Counted from the stretch's first letter, positions 39,432 through 49,005 are shown. The stretch: DNA of 49,537 bases from JBGPIT01 sp041485125 (GCA_041485125.1 JBGPIT010000002.1:1-49537); one strand, 5' to 3'. Notes: generated by a model not told the origin, from the letters alone. Numbers and translations: made by a program.

Positions 39432-42214
39432 TCGTCAAAAAACGCATCCATGAGCTCGCCAAAGACTGGGACGTCCCCACCAAGGACGTGCTCAGCAAGC
39501 TCGAGCGGCTCGGGGTCCGCAACAAAAAGTCGCAAAGCTCGCTCAGCGACGAGCAAATCGCCCAGGTGCGCGCCGCCCTCGGACTGCGCGACAAAGCGAC
39601 GGTGACGATCGGGACCGAGCGCGTCGTCGCCGAGCGCGTCGTCACCGAGAAGGACGCCGCCGAAGAGCAGATGGTGACCTCGCGCGAGCAGGTAGTAGAG
39701 AACCGCGTGCGCGCCAACGTCATCCGCCGCCGCACCACCCGCGTCGAGGTATTGAAGCGCGAGGAAATCCTGCTACCGGAAGCCTCCGACACGATGCCGG
39801 GGTTGGCGCCGGCGTCGTTGCCGTCGATCGAGCCGAGCGACTTCGATTTCACGCCGCCGGCGCACGTATCGATGGACGACGACGAGAGTCGCGAGCGCGA
39901 GCCGGAGCCCACGCCGGTCGAGGCCGCGTCGGCCGAGCACGCGTCGACGCAAGAGCCGCACGAGCCGGATATCTTCGAGAAGGCGGCACCGGCCGCCCCG
40001 CAGATGGAGGCGTCACCGCCGTCGGTCGCGGCCACGAGCCATTCCGGCGTCCGCCAAATGGACGCTCCCCAGAGCGTCCGCGTCCTCGGCCGCATCGATC
40101 TCAAGAAAGCCGCACCGCCGCCGCCGCCGCCGCCCGCGGCCCGGCGCACGGACGGCGCCGAGCGTCCGGGTGGCGTGGCGCGCCCGCGGCCCGGTGGGGT
40201 CGTCGCGCCGGCGAGCCCCGACGCCGCACCGAAGCCCAAAGAGAACGAGTTCAGCAAGAAGAAGAAGCGCAAGGTCATCAAGAAGTCCGACATGCCGGAC
40301 TCGCTCGACCGCGACCGGCGTCCTGGGAAGCTGCGGCGGAAGAAGCGCGCGCTTCCCGGCAAAGAGCAGCATCGCACCGAGATCACCCCGCCCAAGGCGA
40401 GCAAGCGCGTCGTCAAGATCTCCGAGGCGATCACCGTCGGCGATCTCGCCCGCGCCATCGGCGTCAAGTTCGGCGAGGTCATCAAGAAGCTCATGGACAT
40501 GGGCATGATGGCGACGGTGAACCAGGTCCTCGACCTCGACACCGCGACGCTGGTCGCGGCGGAGTTCGAGTACAGCGTCGAGAACGTCGCGCTCAACGTC
40601 GAGTCGATCCTCGAGGCCACGCCGGCCGAGGACGTCGACGACGGCGAGCGCGAGCCGCGTCCGCCCGTCGTCACCATCATGGGCCACGTCGACCACGGCA
40701 AGACCTCGCTGCTCGACGCCATCCGCTCGGCGAACGTCACCGCCGGGGAGGCGGGCGGCATCACCCAGCACATCGGCGCCTACGCCGTCGACGTCGACGG
40801 CCGGCGCGTGACCTTCCTCGATACGCCGGGCCACGAAGCGTTCACCGCGATGCGCGCCCGCGGTGCCAAGGTGACCGACCTCGTCGTCCTGGTCGTCGCC
40901 GCCGACGACGGCATCATGCCGCAGACGCAGGAGGCGATCGATCACGCCCGCGCGGCCGAGGTGCCGATCATCGTCGCCGTCAACAAGATCGACAAGCCCG
41001 AAGCCGACCTCGAGCGCGTGACGCGCGAGCTCGGCAATCACGGTCTCGCGCCCGAGGCATGGGGCGGCGACACGATCGTCGTGCCGGTCTCGGCAAAGAC
41101 GAAAGAGGGTATCCCGCAGCTCCTCGAGATGCTGCTCCTGCAGGCCGACGTCCTCGAGCTCACCGCCAGCACCACCCGGCGCGCGCGCGGTACCATCATC
41201 GAGGCGAAGCTCGACCGTGGTCGCGGCCCGGTCGCGACCGTCCTGGTGCAGGAAGGCACGCTCAAGGTCGGCGACGCGTTCGTCTGCGGTCTCGAGTACG
41301 GCAAGATCCGAGCGATGATCGACGATCGCGGTCGCAAGATCGCCGAGAGCGGTCCGTCGACGCCGGTCGAGATCCTCGGCCTGACGGGCGTGCCCGCCGC
41401 GGGCGATACGTTCATCGCGGTCGCCGACGAGGCCAAGGCGCGCCAAGTCGCCGAGCATCGCCGCGCCAAGCAGCGCGAGACCGAGCTCGCGACCACCAGC
41501 AAGGTGTCGTTGGAGGAGCTCTACTCGCAGATCCAAGCCGGCGGCATGAAGGAGCTGAAGCTCGTCCTCAAGGGCGACGTGCAGGGCTCCGTCGAGGCGA
41601 TCCGCGACGCGCTCATGCGCCTCAACAGCGACGAGGTCAAGCTCACGGTCATCCACTCCTCGGTCGGCGGCATCAACGAGTCCGATGTGCTGCTCGCCGC
41701 CGCGTCGAACGCGATCGTCATCGGCTTCAACGTCCGTCCCGAATCGAAGGCCTCCGAGCTGGCCGGGCGCGAAGGCGTCGACGTGCGCCTCTACAACATC
41801 ATCTACGAGGTGATCAGCGACGTCCGCGACGCGCTCGAGGGCATGCTCGAGCCGACGCTGCGTGAGCGTGTCGTCGGCAAGGCCGAGGTCCGGCAGGTCT
41901 TCACGATCCCGAGCGCCGGCCGCGTCGCCGGCTCCTTCGTCACCGACGGGAAGATCACCCGCGGCGCGCGCGCGCGCTTGGTGCGCGACCACGTCGTGGT
42001 GCACGAGGGCAAGATCGGCACCCTGCGGCGCTTCAAAGAGGACGCGCGCGAGGTGCTGGCCGGCTACGAGTGCGGTCTCACGCTCGAAGGTTTCCAGGAC
42101 GTGAAGGAAGGCGACGCCGTCGAGGTCTTCGAGATGGAAGAGGTCGCGCGCCGGCTCGCTCCGGCGGCACACCCCGGCGCGGGCGGCCAGGCACAAGTCG
42201 AGCGCCGCGCCTGA
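39428..42214 (+). CDS. infB: Translation initiation factor IF-2
   Basis: GTPase that brings initiator tRNA to the 30S subunit. 928 residues: N-terminal conserved IF2 domain, a long variable linker (about 50-330) rich in E, A, P and K with seven consecutive prolines (P230-P236), then the G domain with GHVDHGKT at 419-426, DTPGHEAF and NKIDKPEAD, and the three C-terminal beta-barrel/tRNA-binding domains. TTG start in a TTGA overlap with ylxR. The linker length is ordinary for high-GC relatives. Confidence 0.96.
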   Translation: MIVKKRIHELAKDWDVPTKDVLSKLERLGVRNKKSQSSLSDEQIAQVRAALGLRDKATVTIGTERVVAERVVTEKDAAEEQMVTSREQVVENRVRANVIRRRTTRVEVLKREEILLPEASDTMPGLAPASLPSIEPSDFDFTPPAHVSMDDDESREREPEPTPVEAASAEHASTQEPHEPDIFEKAAPAAPQMEASPPSVAATSHSGVRQMDAPQSVRVLGRIDLKKAAPPPPPPPAARRTDGAERPGGVARPRPGGVVAPASPDAAPKPKENEFSKKKKRKVIKKSDMPDSLDRDRRPGKLRRKKRALPGKEQHRTEITPPKASKRVVKISEAITVGDLARAIGVKFGEVIKKLMDMGMMATVNQVLDLDTATLVAAEFEYSVENVALNVESILEATPAEDVDDGEREPRPPVVTIMGHVDHGKTSLLDAIRSANVTAGEAGGITQHIGAYAVDVDGRRVTFLDTPGHEAFTAMRARGAKVTDLVVLVVAADDGIMPQTQEAIDHARAAEVPIIVAVNKIDKPEADLERVTRELGNHGLAPEAWGGDTIVVPVSAKTKEGIPQLLEMLLLQADVLELTASTTRRARGTIIEAKLDRGRGPVATVLVQEGTLKVGDAFVCGLEYGKIRAMIDDRGRKIAESGPSTPVEILGLTGVPAAGDTFIAVADEAKARQVAEHRRAKQRETELATTSKVSLEELYSQIQAGGMKELKLVLKGDVQGSVEAIRDALMRLNSDEVKLTVIHSSVGGINESDVLLAAASNAIVIGFNVRPESKASELAGREGVDVRLYNIIYEVISDVRDALEGMLEPTLRERVVGKAEVRQVFTIPSAGRVAGSFVTDGKITRGARARLVRDHVVVHEGKIGTLRRFKEDAREVLAGYECGLTLEGFQDVKEGDAVEVFEMEEVARRLAPAAHPGAGGQAQVERRA

Positions 42215-42235
42215 GCTCTGCCGGAGGACCGCGCC

Positions 42236-42523
42236 GTGACCGTCGGCGTGCTGCGCCTCACGCTCTTCATTCCGGAGAACCACTCGCTCAAGGGCAAGCG
42301 GAGCGTGCTCAGGCGCATAAAGGCCCGCGTCGGCGAGAAGTTCAACGTCTCGATCGCCGAGTGCGAGGACCACGACATGTGGCAGCGTGCGACGCTCGGC
42401 ATCTGCCAGGTCGGTACCGATCAACCCTTCGTCGACGGCGCCCTGCGTGAGGTCGTGCGCTTCATCGACGACATGCAGATCGTCGAGCTCGGCGAAGAGC
42501 AGCTCGAGTTTCTCCACTACTGA
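42236..42523 (+). CDS. ylxP: DUF503 / YlxP-like protein
   Basis: 95 residues of the DUF503 family (YlxP), ferredoxin-like fold, routinely placed between infB and rbfA. Recognised by LKGKRSVLRRIKARVGEKFNVSIAECEDHDMWQRATLGI. GTG 42236 with GGAGG eight bases upstream. Function unclear, probably in ribosome assembly or RNA binding by context. Confidence 0.92.
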   Translation: MTVGVLRLTLFIPENHSLKGKRSVLRRIKARVGEKFNVSIAECEDHDMWQRATLGICQVGTDQPFVDGALREVVRFIDDMQIVELGEEQLEFLHY

Positions 42524-42888
42524 TGGCGGGACGTCGCCCCAATCGCGTCGGATCGCTGCTGCAGGCGACCTTGTCGGAGCTGCTGCTGCGCGACATCAAG
42601 GATCCCCGCGTCGGCATGGTGACGATCACCGGCGTCGATCTCTCGCCCGATCTGAAGCACGCCCGCGTCTTCGTCTCGATCCTCGGCGACGCCGAGACCC
42701 AGCAGCGCATGCTCGCGGGCCTCGCGAGCGCGCGTCCGTATCTGCAGTCGCAGGCCGGCAAGCGCTTGAAGCTCCGCTTCACGCCCGAGCTCCGTTTCGA
42801 GGTCGACCCCTCGATCGCGACGGGCGACCGCATCGATCGGCTGCTGCGCGGGCTGCACGCGGGCGACGAGCACGATGACGAGTCGTGA
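42523..42888 (+). CDS. rbfA: Ribosome-binding factor A
   Basis: Late 30S maturation factor with a KH-like fold, 121 residues. Seen: NRVGSLLQATLSELLLRDIKDPRVGMVTITGVDLSPDLKHARVFVS and LRFTPELRFEVD. The ATG overlaps the ylxP stop by one base (TGATG). Its C-terminus overlaps truB by 14 bp. Confidence 0.96.
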   Translation: MAGRRPNRVGSLLQATLSELLLRDIKDPRVGMVTITGVDLSPDLKHARVFVSILGDAETQQRMLAGLASARPYLQSQAGKRLKLRFTPELRFEVDPSIATGDRIDRLLRGLHAGDEHDDES

Positions 42889-43786
42889 GGCGCGGCCGCC
42901 GCTCGACGGCATCCTGCTCGTCGACAAGCCGGAGGGATCGACGTCGGCGCAGGTCGTGGCGCGGGTGAAGCGCGCGCTCGGCCAGCGCAAGGTCGGCCAT
43001 CTCGGCACGCTCGATCCGTTCGCGACCGGGCTGTTGCCGATCTGCATCGGCGAGGGCACCAAGCTCGCGCAGTTTCTCGCCGCCGCCGACAAACGCTACG
43101 TCGGCGAGATCGTCCTCGGCCGCGCAACCGACACCCTCGACCGCACCGGCACCGTCGTCGAGGAGCGGCCTGTGCCGCGGCTCACGCCGGCCGTCCTCGC
43201 ACGGGCGGCGGCGACCTTTCGCGGCGAGATCCTCCAAACGCCGCCGATGTACTCGGCGCTGAAGCGCGGCGGCGTGCCGCTCTACCGCCTGGCGCGCGCC
43301 GGCGAAGAGGTTCCGCGCGAGCCGCGCCGCATCTCGCTGATGGCGTTCGATCTGGCGCAGCTCGCAAGCGACCGCTTGGCGTTCGCCGTGCACTGCTCGA
43401 AGGGGACGTACGTGCGTGTGCTCGCCCACGACCTCGGTCTCGCGCTCGGGACGGTCGCGCATCTCGCCTCGCTGCGGCGCACCACCTTCGGCACGTTCGA
43501 CGTACGGGCGGCGCTGCCGCTCGAGCGTCTCGCCGACACGCCGGCCGCCGCGCTGCCGCTGGTGGCGCCCTCGGCGGCGCTCGCCGCGTATCGTTCGGTC
43601 GTCGCCGACGAGGCGATGATCAGCGCGCTCCGCCAAGGGCGGCAGCAGGCGCTCGCCGCGCTCGGGCGGCCGCGTGCCGACGCCGAGGTGGTGCGAATCG
43701 AGAGCGCCGACGGCGCGCTCGTCGCGGTCGCGGCGGCGGCCACGCCGCTCGGAACGTGGCGTCTGGCGCGTGTGATCGCGCACTGA
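42875..43786 (+). CDS. truB: tRNA pseudouridine-55 synthase
   Basis: Isomerises U55 in the T-loop of tRNAs. 303 residues; catalytic D47 in GHLGTLDPFATGLLP, with ILLVDKPEGSTSAQVV at the start and TPPMYSALKRGGVPLYRLARAG. The C-terminal PUA-like portion is reduced but present. ATG 42875 inside the rbfA end. Last gene of the infB operon; rpsO starts after 64 bp with its own promoter-like site. Confidence 0.96.
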   Translation: MTSREARPPLDGILLVDKPEGSTSAQVVARVKRALGQRKVGHLGTLDPFATGLLPICIGEGTKLAQFLAAADKRYVGEIVLGRATDTLDRTGTVVEERPVPRLTPAVLARAAATFRGEILQTPPMYSALKRGGVPLYRLARAGEEVPREPRRISLMAFDLAQLASDRLAFAVHCSKGTYVRVLAHDLGLALGTVAHLASLRRTTFGTFDVRAALPLERLADTPAAALPLVAPSAALAAYRSVVADEAMISALRQGRQQALAALGRPRADAEVVRIESADGALVAVAAAATPLGTWRLARVIAH

Positions 43787-43801
43787 GCGGCCCCCGGCGA
43801 C

Positions 43802-43830
43802 TTTACAACTTGCCACCCGCGTGTTAGTGC
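43802..43830 (+). promoter_or_regulatory. Putative extended -10 promoter of rpsO
   Basis: TTTACA (43802-43807), 17 bases, TAGTGC (43825-43830), preceded by TGT: the same spacing and TGT extension as the site at 1932-1960. Start near 43837, about 14 bases before the ATG at 43851. Confidence 0.4.
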
Positions 43831-43850
43831 TCCGCGTCGACGAGAAGGAT

Positions 43851-44132
43851 ATGGGAGAAGGAACGAGCGGCGCGCAGGCGCATACGCAGGAGTTGATCCA
43901 GACCTACCGCAGGCACGAGTCCGATACCGGCTCGCCCGAGGTCCAGATCGCGCTGCTCAGTGATCGCATCGTGTATCTCACCGAGCACTTCAAGACGCAT
44001 GCGAAGGATCATCATTCGCGGCGGGGTCTCTTGAAGCTGGTCGGTCAACGCCGTCGCTTGCTCGACTACCTCAAGCGGACCGACGTGGAATCCTACAAGT
44101 CGGTCATCGAGCGCCTCGGCATCCGCAAGTAG
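43851..44132 (+). CDS. rpsO: 30S ribosomal protein S15
   Basis: 16S rRNA-binding helical protein, 93 residues from ATG 43851. Seen: ELIQTYRRHESDTGSPEVQIALLSDRIVYLTEHFKTHAKDHHSRRGLLKLVGQRRRLLDYLK, the full S15 core. The N-terminus is a few residues longer than in E. coli. A GTG at 43821 would lie at the promoter's -10, so ATG 43851 is preferred. Followed by pnp after 85 bp, the classical pair. Confidence 0.95.
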   Translation: MGEGTSGAQAHTQELIQTYRRHESDTGSPEVQIALLSDRIVYLTEHFKTHAKDHHSRRGLLKLVGQRRRLLDYLKRTDVESYKSVIERLGIRK

Positions 44133-44154
44133 CTGCAGCACCTTCCCAACCCAT

Positions 44155-44212
44155 CTCCCCCTCGCCACCGACACCATTGACGTAGGACACCTCGCATTGG
44201 CGGGGAGGGGAG
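44155..44212 (+). promoter_or_regulatory. Predicted pnp leader stem that covers the SD
   Basis: CTCCCC (44155-44160) can pair with GGGGAG (44207-44212), which is the 3' part of the pnp SD, and CGCC (44163-44166) with GGCG (44199-44202), leaving a 2-by-4 internal loop and a 32-base apical loop. This would hide the ribosome binding site. Predicted by eye. Confidence 0.4.
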
Positions 44213-44217
44213 CACAC

Positions 44218-46311
44218 ATGAAACGAGTCGAGACAGATTTTCACGGCCGCCGCCTTTCGATCGAGGTCGGCCGCCTCGCCAAGCAGGCGAACGGATCGGC
44301 GCTGGTCCAATACGGCGACACCGTCGTCCTGGTGACCGCGGTCGCCGCACGCGAGGCGCGGGAAGCGCAGGACTTCTTCCCGCTCACGGTCGACTACCAG
44401 GAGAAGACCTTCGCCGCGGGCAAGATCCCGGGCGGCTTCTTCAAGCGTGAAGGGCGTCCGTCGGAGAAGGAGATCCTCACCTCTCGTCTGATCGACCGGC
44501 CCCTGCGACCGCTCTTTCCGGATGGGTTTCGCTGCGAGACCCAGGTGATCGCGACCGTGCTTTCGCACGACAAAGAGAACGATCCGGACATGCTGGCGAT
44601 GATCGGCGCGTCGACCGCGCTCGAGATCTCCGACATTCCGTTCAGCGGGCCGATCGCCGGCATACGGGTGGGCCGCGTCGACGGCAAGCTGGTGATGAAT
44701 CCGCTCATGTCGCAGCTGCCGCAGAGCGGCTTGCAGCTGATCATCGCCGGCTCGCGCGACGCGATCGTCATGGTCGAAGGCGGCGCCCGCATCCTTTCCG
44801 AAGATGAGATCCTCGACGCGCTCTTCACCGGTCACCGCGAGCTCCAGCCGATCCTCGACATGCAGGCGGAGCTCCGCACCGCCGTTGGCAAGCCGAAGCG
44901 TACCGTGACGCCGCCGATCGCCGACGCCGCGCTCGCCGCAGCGGTGCAGAAACTCGGCGCCGACCGTGTGCGCGAGGCGCTGTCGCGCACCGGCAAGCAC
45001 GTCCGCAACGACGCGCTCTACGAGGTGCGGGCGGAGATCGTGAAGGCGCTCGCCGCCGATTTCCCCGACCGTGAGCGCGAGATCAAGCATGCGTTCGAAG
45101 AGCTCCTCTCCGCGCACGTACGCGAGGTAATCGTGAAGGAGAAGCGCCGTATCGACGGTCGCAGCCTCACCGACGTCCGCCCGATCACGTGCGAAATCTC
45201 CGTGCTGCCGCGTACGCACGGCTCGGCGGTATTCACACGCGGCGAGACCCAAGCGTTGGTGGTCGCGACGCTCGGGACGTCGTCCGACGAGCAGAAGATC
45301 GATGCGCTCGTCGGCGAGACCTACAAGAAGTTCATGTTGCACTACAATTTCCCGCCCTTCAGCGTCGGCGAGGCAAAGTTCCTGCGCGGTCCGGGCCGGC
45401 GGGAGATCGGCCACGGCGCGCTCGCCGAGCGGGCCATCTCGGCCGTGCTCCCCGACGAGAGCGAGTTTCCGTACACCATCCGCGTCGTCTCGGAGATCCT
45501 CGAGTCGAACGGATCGTCGTCCATGGCCTCGGTCTGCGGCAGCTCGCTGGCCTTGATGGACGCAGGCGTCCCGATCAAGGGCCATGTCGCCGGCATCGCG
45601 ATGGGTCTGATCCGCGAGGGCAACGACATCCGCGTGCTCTCCGACATCCTCGGCGACGAGGACCACCTCGGCGACATGGACTTCAAGGTCGCGGGCACCG
45701 CCGAGGGCATCAGCGCGGTCCAGATGGACATCAAGATCGGCGGCGTCACCCGCGAGATCATGCGCGACGCGCTCTACCAGGCGCGCGAGGGCCGCCTGAA
45801 GATCCTCGCGAAGATGCAGGAGGCGATCGCTACGCCGCGCTCCGGCGTCTCGGCGCACGCACCACGCATCACCACGCTCAAGATCAAGGTCGACCGCATC
45901 CGCGACGTGATCGGACCCGGCGGCAAGGTGATCCGCGGGATCATCGAGCAAACCGGGGTCAAGATCGACGTCGAGGACGACGGGACCATCTACATCGCGT
46001 CTGCCGACGGCGCGGCGATGGAGAAGGCGGTCGACTGGATTCACCGTCTCACCGCCGAGGCCGAGATCGGGAAGATCTACAAGGGGATCGTCAAGAAGGT
46101 GATGGACTTCGGCGCCTTCGTCGAGATCCTCCCCGGCACCGACGGCTTGGTGCACATCTCGCAGCTCGCGCGCGAGCGCGTGCAGCACGTGCGCGACGTC
46201 GTCAACGAGGGTGACGAGGTGATGGTGAAGGTCCTCGAGGTCGACAAGACCGGCAAGATCCGGCTGTCGCGGAAGGAAGCGCTCGACAAAGAGGCCGGCG
46301 CTGCCGGCTGA
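44218..46311 (+). CDS. pnp: Polyribonucleotide nucleotidyltransferase (PNPase)
   Basis: Phosphorolytic 3'-5' exoribonuclease and degradosome subunit. 697 residues: two RNase PH-like domains (first with FFPLTVDYQEKTFAAGKIPGGFFKREGRPSEKEILTSRLIDRPLRPLF; second with MDFKVAGTAEGISAVQMDIKIGG), KH domain (VIGPGGKVIRGIIEQTG) and C-terminal S1 domain (YKGIVKKVMDFGAFVEILPGTDGLVHIS). ATG 44218 with GGGGAGGGGAG upstream. E. coli pnp is autoregulated through its leader; the hairpin at 44155-44212 suggests something analogous. Confidence 0.97.
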   Translation: MKRVETDFHGRRLSIEVGRLAKQANGSALVQYGDTVVLVTAVAAREAREAQDFFPLTVDYQEKTFAAGKIPGGFFKREGRPSEKEILTSRLIDRPLRPLFPDGFRCETQVIATVLSHDKENDPDMLAMIGASTALEISDIPFSGPIAGIRVGRVDGKLVMNPLMSQLPQSGLQLIIAGSRDAIVMVEGGARILSEDEILDALFTGHRELQPILDMQAELRTAVGKPKRTVTPPIADAALAAAVQKLGADRVREALSRTGKHVRNDALYEVRAEIVKALAADFPDREREIKHAFEELLSAHVREVIVKEKRRIDGRSLTDVRPITCEISVLPRTHGSAVFTRGETQALVVATLGTSSDEQKIDALVGETYKKFMLHYNFPPFSVGEAKFLRGPGRREIGHGALAERAISAVLPDESEFPYTIRVVSEILESNGSSSMASVCGSSLALMDAGVPIKGHVAGIAMGLIREGNDIRVLSDILGDEDHLGDMDFKVAGTAEGISAVQMDIKIGGVTREIMRDALYQAREGRLKILAKMQEAIATPRSGVSAHAPRITTLKIKVDRIRDVIGPGGKVIRGIIEQTGVKIDVEDDGTIYIASADGAAMEKAVDWIHRLTAEAEIGKIYKGIVKKVMDFGAFVEILPGTDGLVHISQLARERVQHVRDVVNEGDEVMVKVLEVDKTGKIRLSRKEALDKEAGAAG

Positions 46312-46327
46312 GCCGCGCAGCGCGCGC

Positions 46328-47647
46328 ATGACGGCGGACGTCGAGGGTAGCCGCCGGGCGATCGGCGCGGGCTCCGCGCCGATCGCAAAGACGGTGCTGC
46401 CCAACGGGCTCCGCATCGTCTCGGAACGCATCGAGGGGCTCGCGTCAGTCGCGATCGGCGTCTGGGTCGAGAATGGCTCACGCTACGAGGAGCCGGCGCG
46501 AAACGGCGTCTCGCACTTCCTCGAGCATCTCTTCTTCAAAGGCACCGCCCGCCGCACGGCGGCGCAGATCTCGGAGGAGATCGACGCCGTCGGCGGCGTG
46601 CTCAACGCCGACACCGACCGCGAGCATACCTGCTACTACGCTAAGGTGCTCGGCGATGACGTCGGGCTCGCCATCGATCTGCTGAGCGACATCTTCCTCG
46701 CCTCGCGCCTCGACGCCGAGGAGATCGCGCGCGAGAAGACGGTCGTCCTCGAGGAGATCGCCGAGATCGAGGACACCCCCGACGACTACATCCACGATCT
46801 CTTCCATCTCGCTTACTGGCCCGACCACGCGCTCGGCCTGCCGGTCTGCGGCACGCCGCCGACCGTCGAGGCCTTCGACCGCGAGGCCTGCCTGCGGCTC
46901 ATCGCCGAACGGTACCGGCCGAACCGCATCGTCGTCGCCGCGGCCGGCGACATCCGCCACGACGATCTCGTCGCGGAGGTGGCACGTCACTTCGGCGGAC
47001 TGACGGGAACCGCGCCCATCACCAACGGCCCGGCGCCCGTCACCCGGAGCGGCGTCGAGCTGCACCATCGGCGGCTCGCGCAGGTCCAGCTCCATCTCGC
47101 GACCGGAGGCGTCAGCGCCAACGATCCGGCGCGCGTCGCCGCCGCGGTGCTGAACGCGACGCTCGGCGACAGCCCGAGCTCACGGCTCTTCCAGGAGGTC
47201 CGCGAAAACCGCGGCCTCGCGTACTCGATCGACTCCTTTCTCTGCTCCTACCGCGACACCGGCTATCTCGGCATCGCGGCCGGCACGCGCGCCGCCTGGG
47301 TACCCGAGGTGGTCGCGGCGATCGTCACCGAGCTGCGACGGCTGCGCCGCGAAGGCGTCACGCCAGCCGAGCTCGCACGCGCCAAGGGCAAGCTCAAGGG
47401 TAGCATCCTGCTCGGCCTCGACGGCTGCGAGCAGCGCATGGAGCGTCTCGCGTTCGACGAGATGTACCACGGTCGCGACGTACCGCTCGACGAGATCGCG
47501 GCGCGCATCGACGCGGTCGGCAACGACGACGTCGTCGCCCTCGCCGAGCGTCTCTTCGTGCCCGAGCGCTGCGGCCTGGTCCTCCTCGGCAACATGCGCA
47601 CGCAGCCCGTCGACACCGGCGTCTTCGCGGACCTCGACCGGCCATGA
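46328..47647 (+). CDS. M16 (insulinase-family) zinc peptidase
   Basis: 439 residues, two M16 domains. Inverted zinc motif HFLEH (H63, E66, H67) with the downstream glutamate pair around 142-143 in EKTVVLEEIAEIEDTPDDYIHD; the second domain has the R/Y pair LFQEVRENRGLAYSI. Soluble mitochondrial-processing-peptidase-like protein (YmxG/PqqL type) commonly placed after pnp. No signal peptide. ATG 46328, 16 bp after pnp; ends in an ATGA overlap with purB. Natural substrate unknown. Confidence 0.93.
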   Translation: MTADVEGSRRAIGAGSAPIAKTVLPNGLRIVSERIEGLASVAIGVWVENGSRYEEPARNGVSHFLEHLFFKGTARRTAAQISEEIDAVGGVLNADTDREHTCYYAKVLGDDVGLAIDLLSDIFLASRLDAEEIAREKTVVLEEIAEIEDTPDDYIHDLFHLAYWPDHALGLPVCGTPPTVEAFDREACLRLIAERYRPNRIVVAAAGDIRHDDLVAEVARHFGGLTGTAPITNGPAPVTRSGVELHHRRLAQVQLHLATGGVSANDPARVAAAVLNATLGDSPSSRLFQEVRENRGLAYSIDSFLCSYRDTGYLGIAAGTRAAWVPEVVAAIVTELRRLRREGVTPAELARAKGKLKGSILLGLDGCEQRMERLAFDEMYHGRDVPLDEIAARIDAVGNDDVVALAERLFVPERCGLVLLGNMRTQPVDTGVFADLDRP

Positions 47648-49005
47648 TCGCGCGCTACACGCGGCCCGAGATGGCCAGGATCTGGGCCGACGAGACCCGC
47701 TACGGCCATTGGCTCGAGATCGAGATCCTGGCCTGCGAGGCACTTGCGAAGCGCGGCGAGGTGCCGAAGCGCGCCGTCCAGACGATTCGCAAGCGCGCGC
47801 GCATCGACGTCGCGCGCATCGAAGCGCTCGAGGCGGAGGTCCGCCACGACGTGATCGCGTTCGTGACGCAGGTCGCGGAGACGGTCGGGCCGGAGGGACG
47901 GTTCCTCCACCTCGGGCTCACCTCGTCGGACGTCCTCGACACCGGCTTCGCGCTCCAGCTGCGCGACGCCGCCACGCTCCTGCTCGCCGGCCAGGACCGC
48001 CTGATCGCCGCGCTCGGTGAGCTCGCGCGGCGCCACAAGAAGACGCTCATGATCGGCCGCACCCACGGCATGCACGCCGAGCCGATCACCTTCGGCCTGA
48101 AGGCGCTCGGCTGGCGCGCCGAGGCGGTGCGCAATCGCGAGCGGCTCGAGACCGCCGCCCGCGCGATCGCCGTCGGCAAGATCTCGGGCGCCGTCGGCGT
48201 CTTCGGCAACGTCGCGCCCGAGGTCGAGCGCTACGTCTGCGATCGGCTGGGTCTCGAGCCGGAGCCGGTCGCGACGCAAGTCGTTGCGCGCGATCGCCAC
48301 GCGCAGTTCTTCTCGACGCTCGCGCTCGTCGGCGGCGGTCTCGAGCGCATCGCGGTCGAGATCCGCCATCTGCAGCGCACCGAGGTCGGCGAGGCCGAGG
48401 AGCCGTTCTCGTCGACGCAGAAAGGCTCGTCGGCGATGCCGCACAAGCGGAACCCGATCCTCTCCGAGAACGTCACCGGCCTGGCGCGCCTGCTGCGTGG
48501 CTACGCCGGCGCCGCGCTCGAGAACGTCGCGCTCTGGCACGAGCGCGACATCAGCCACTCCTCGGTCGAGCGCGTGATCGCGCCCGACGCGACGATCGCC
48601 CTCGACTTCATGCTGGCCCGGCTGACCGGCGTGCTCGAGCGCTTGGTGGTGCGGCCGGAGCGCATGCGGCAGAACCTCGAGCGCAGCGGCGGCGTCGTGC
48701 TCTCGGAGGACGTCCTGCTCGCCTTGGTGCGTGCCGGCGCGCTCCGCGAGCACGCCTACCGCTGGGTGCAGCGCGCAGCGCACGCCGCGCTCGACGGCGA
48801 CGGCTCGTTCGCCGACGCCCTCGCCGCCGATCCCGAGGTGCGGAAGCGCCTCACGCGCAGCGAGATCGATCGACTGCTCGATCCGGCACGCCATCTCTCG
48901 CATCTCGACTTGCTCTTTCGCCGTGGCTTGGGTAGCAACGTGACGTCGCGATCTTCCCGGGCGCGCGCCGCACAAGCGCGGAGCTCTCGCGGGGTGTCCA
49001 AATGA
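47644..49005 (+). CDS. purB: Adenylosuccinate lyase
   Basis: Two steps of purine synthesis: cleavage of SAICAR and of adenylosuccinate, releasing fumarate. 453 residues of the fumarase/aspartase superfamily; signature SSAMPHKRNP at 262-271, with TSSDVLDT and GRTHGMHAEP earlier. The C-terminal extension (SNVTSRSSRARAAQARSSRGVSK) is a serine/arginine-rich tail beyond the usual end. ATG overlaps the peptidase stop; its own stop overlaps purC in ATGA. Confidence 0.96.
   Translation: MIARYTRPEMARIWADETRYGHWLEIEILACEALAKRGEVPKRAVQTIRKRARIDVARIEALEAEVRHDVIAFVTQVAETVGPEGRFLHLGLTSSDVLDTGFALQLRDAATLLLAGQDRLIAALGELARRHKKTLMIGRTHGMHAEPITFGLKALGWRAEAVRNRERLETAARAIAVGKISGAVGVFGNVAPEVERYVCDRLGLEPEPVATQVVARDRHAQFFSTLALVGGGLERIAVEIRHLQRTEVGEAEEPFSSTQKGSSAMPHKRNPILSENVTGLARLLRGYAGAALENVALWHERDISHSSVERVIAPDATIALDFMLARLTGVLERLVVRPERMRQNLERSGGVVLSEDVLLALVRAGALREHAYRWVQRAAHAALDGDGSFADALAADPEVRKRLTRSEIDRLLDPARHLSHLDLLFRRGLGSNVTSRSSRARAAQARSSRGVSK

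Noticed and set aside
40013..42517. 834-codon minus-strand open frame antisense to infB
   Set aside because: Typical stop-free antisense of a high-GC gene; Asp/His/Val-rich mirror composition and no recognisable domain.
43821..43850. GTG at 43821 as start of rpsO
   Set aside because: It overlaps the predicted extended -10 box, and the added ten residues are not S15-like.
44177..44205. TTGACG as a -35 of a separate pnp promoter
   Set aside because: No acceptable -10 hexamer lies 16-18 bases downstream; the region is the GC-rich SD.
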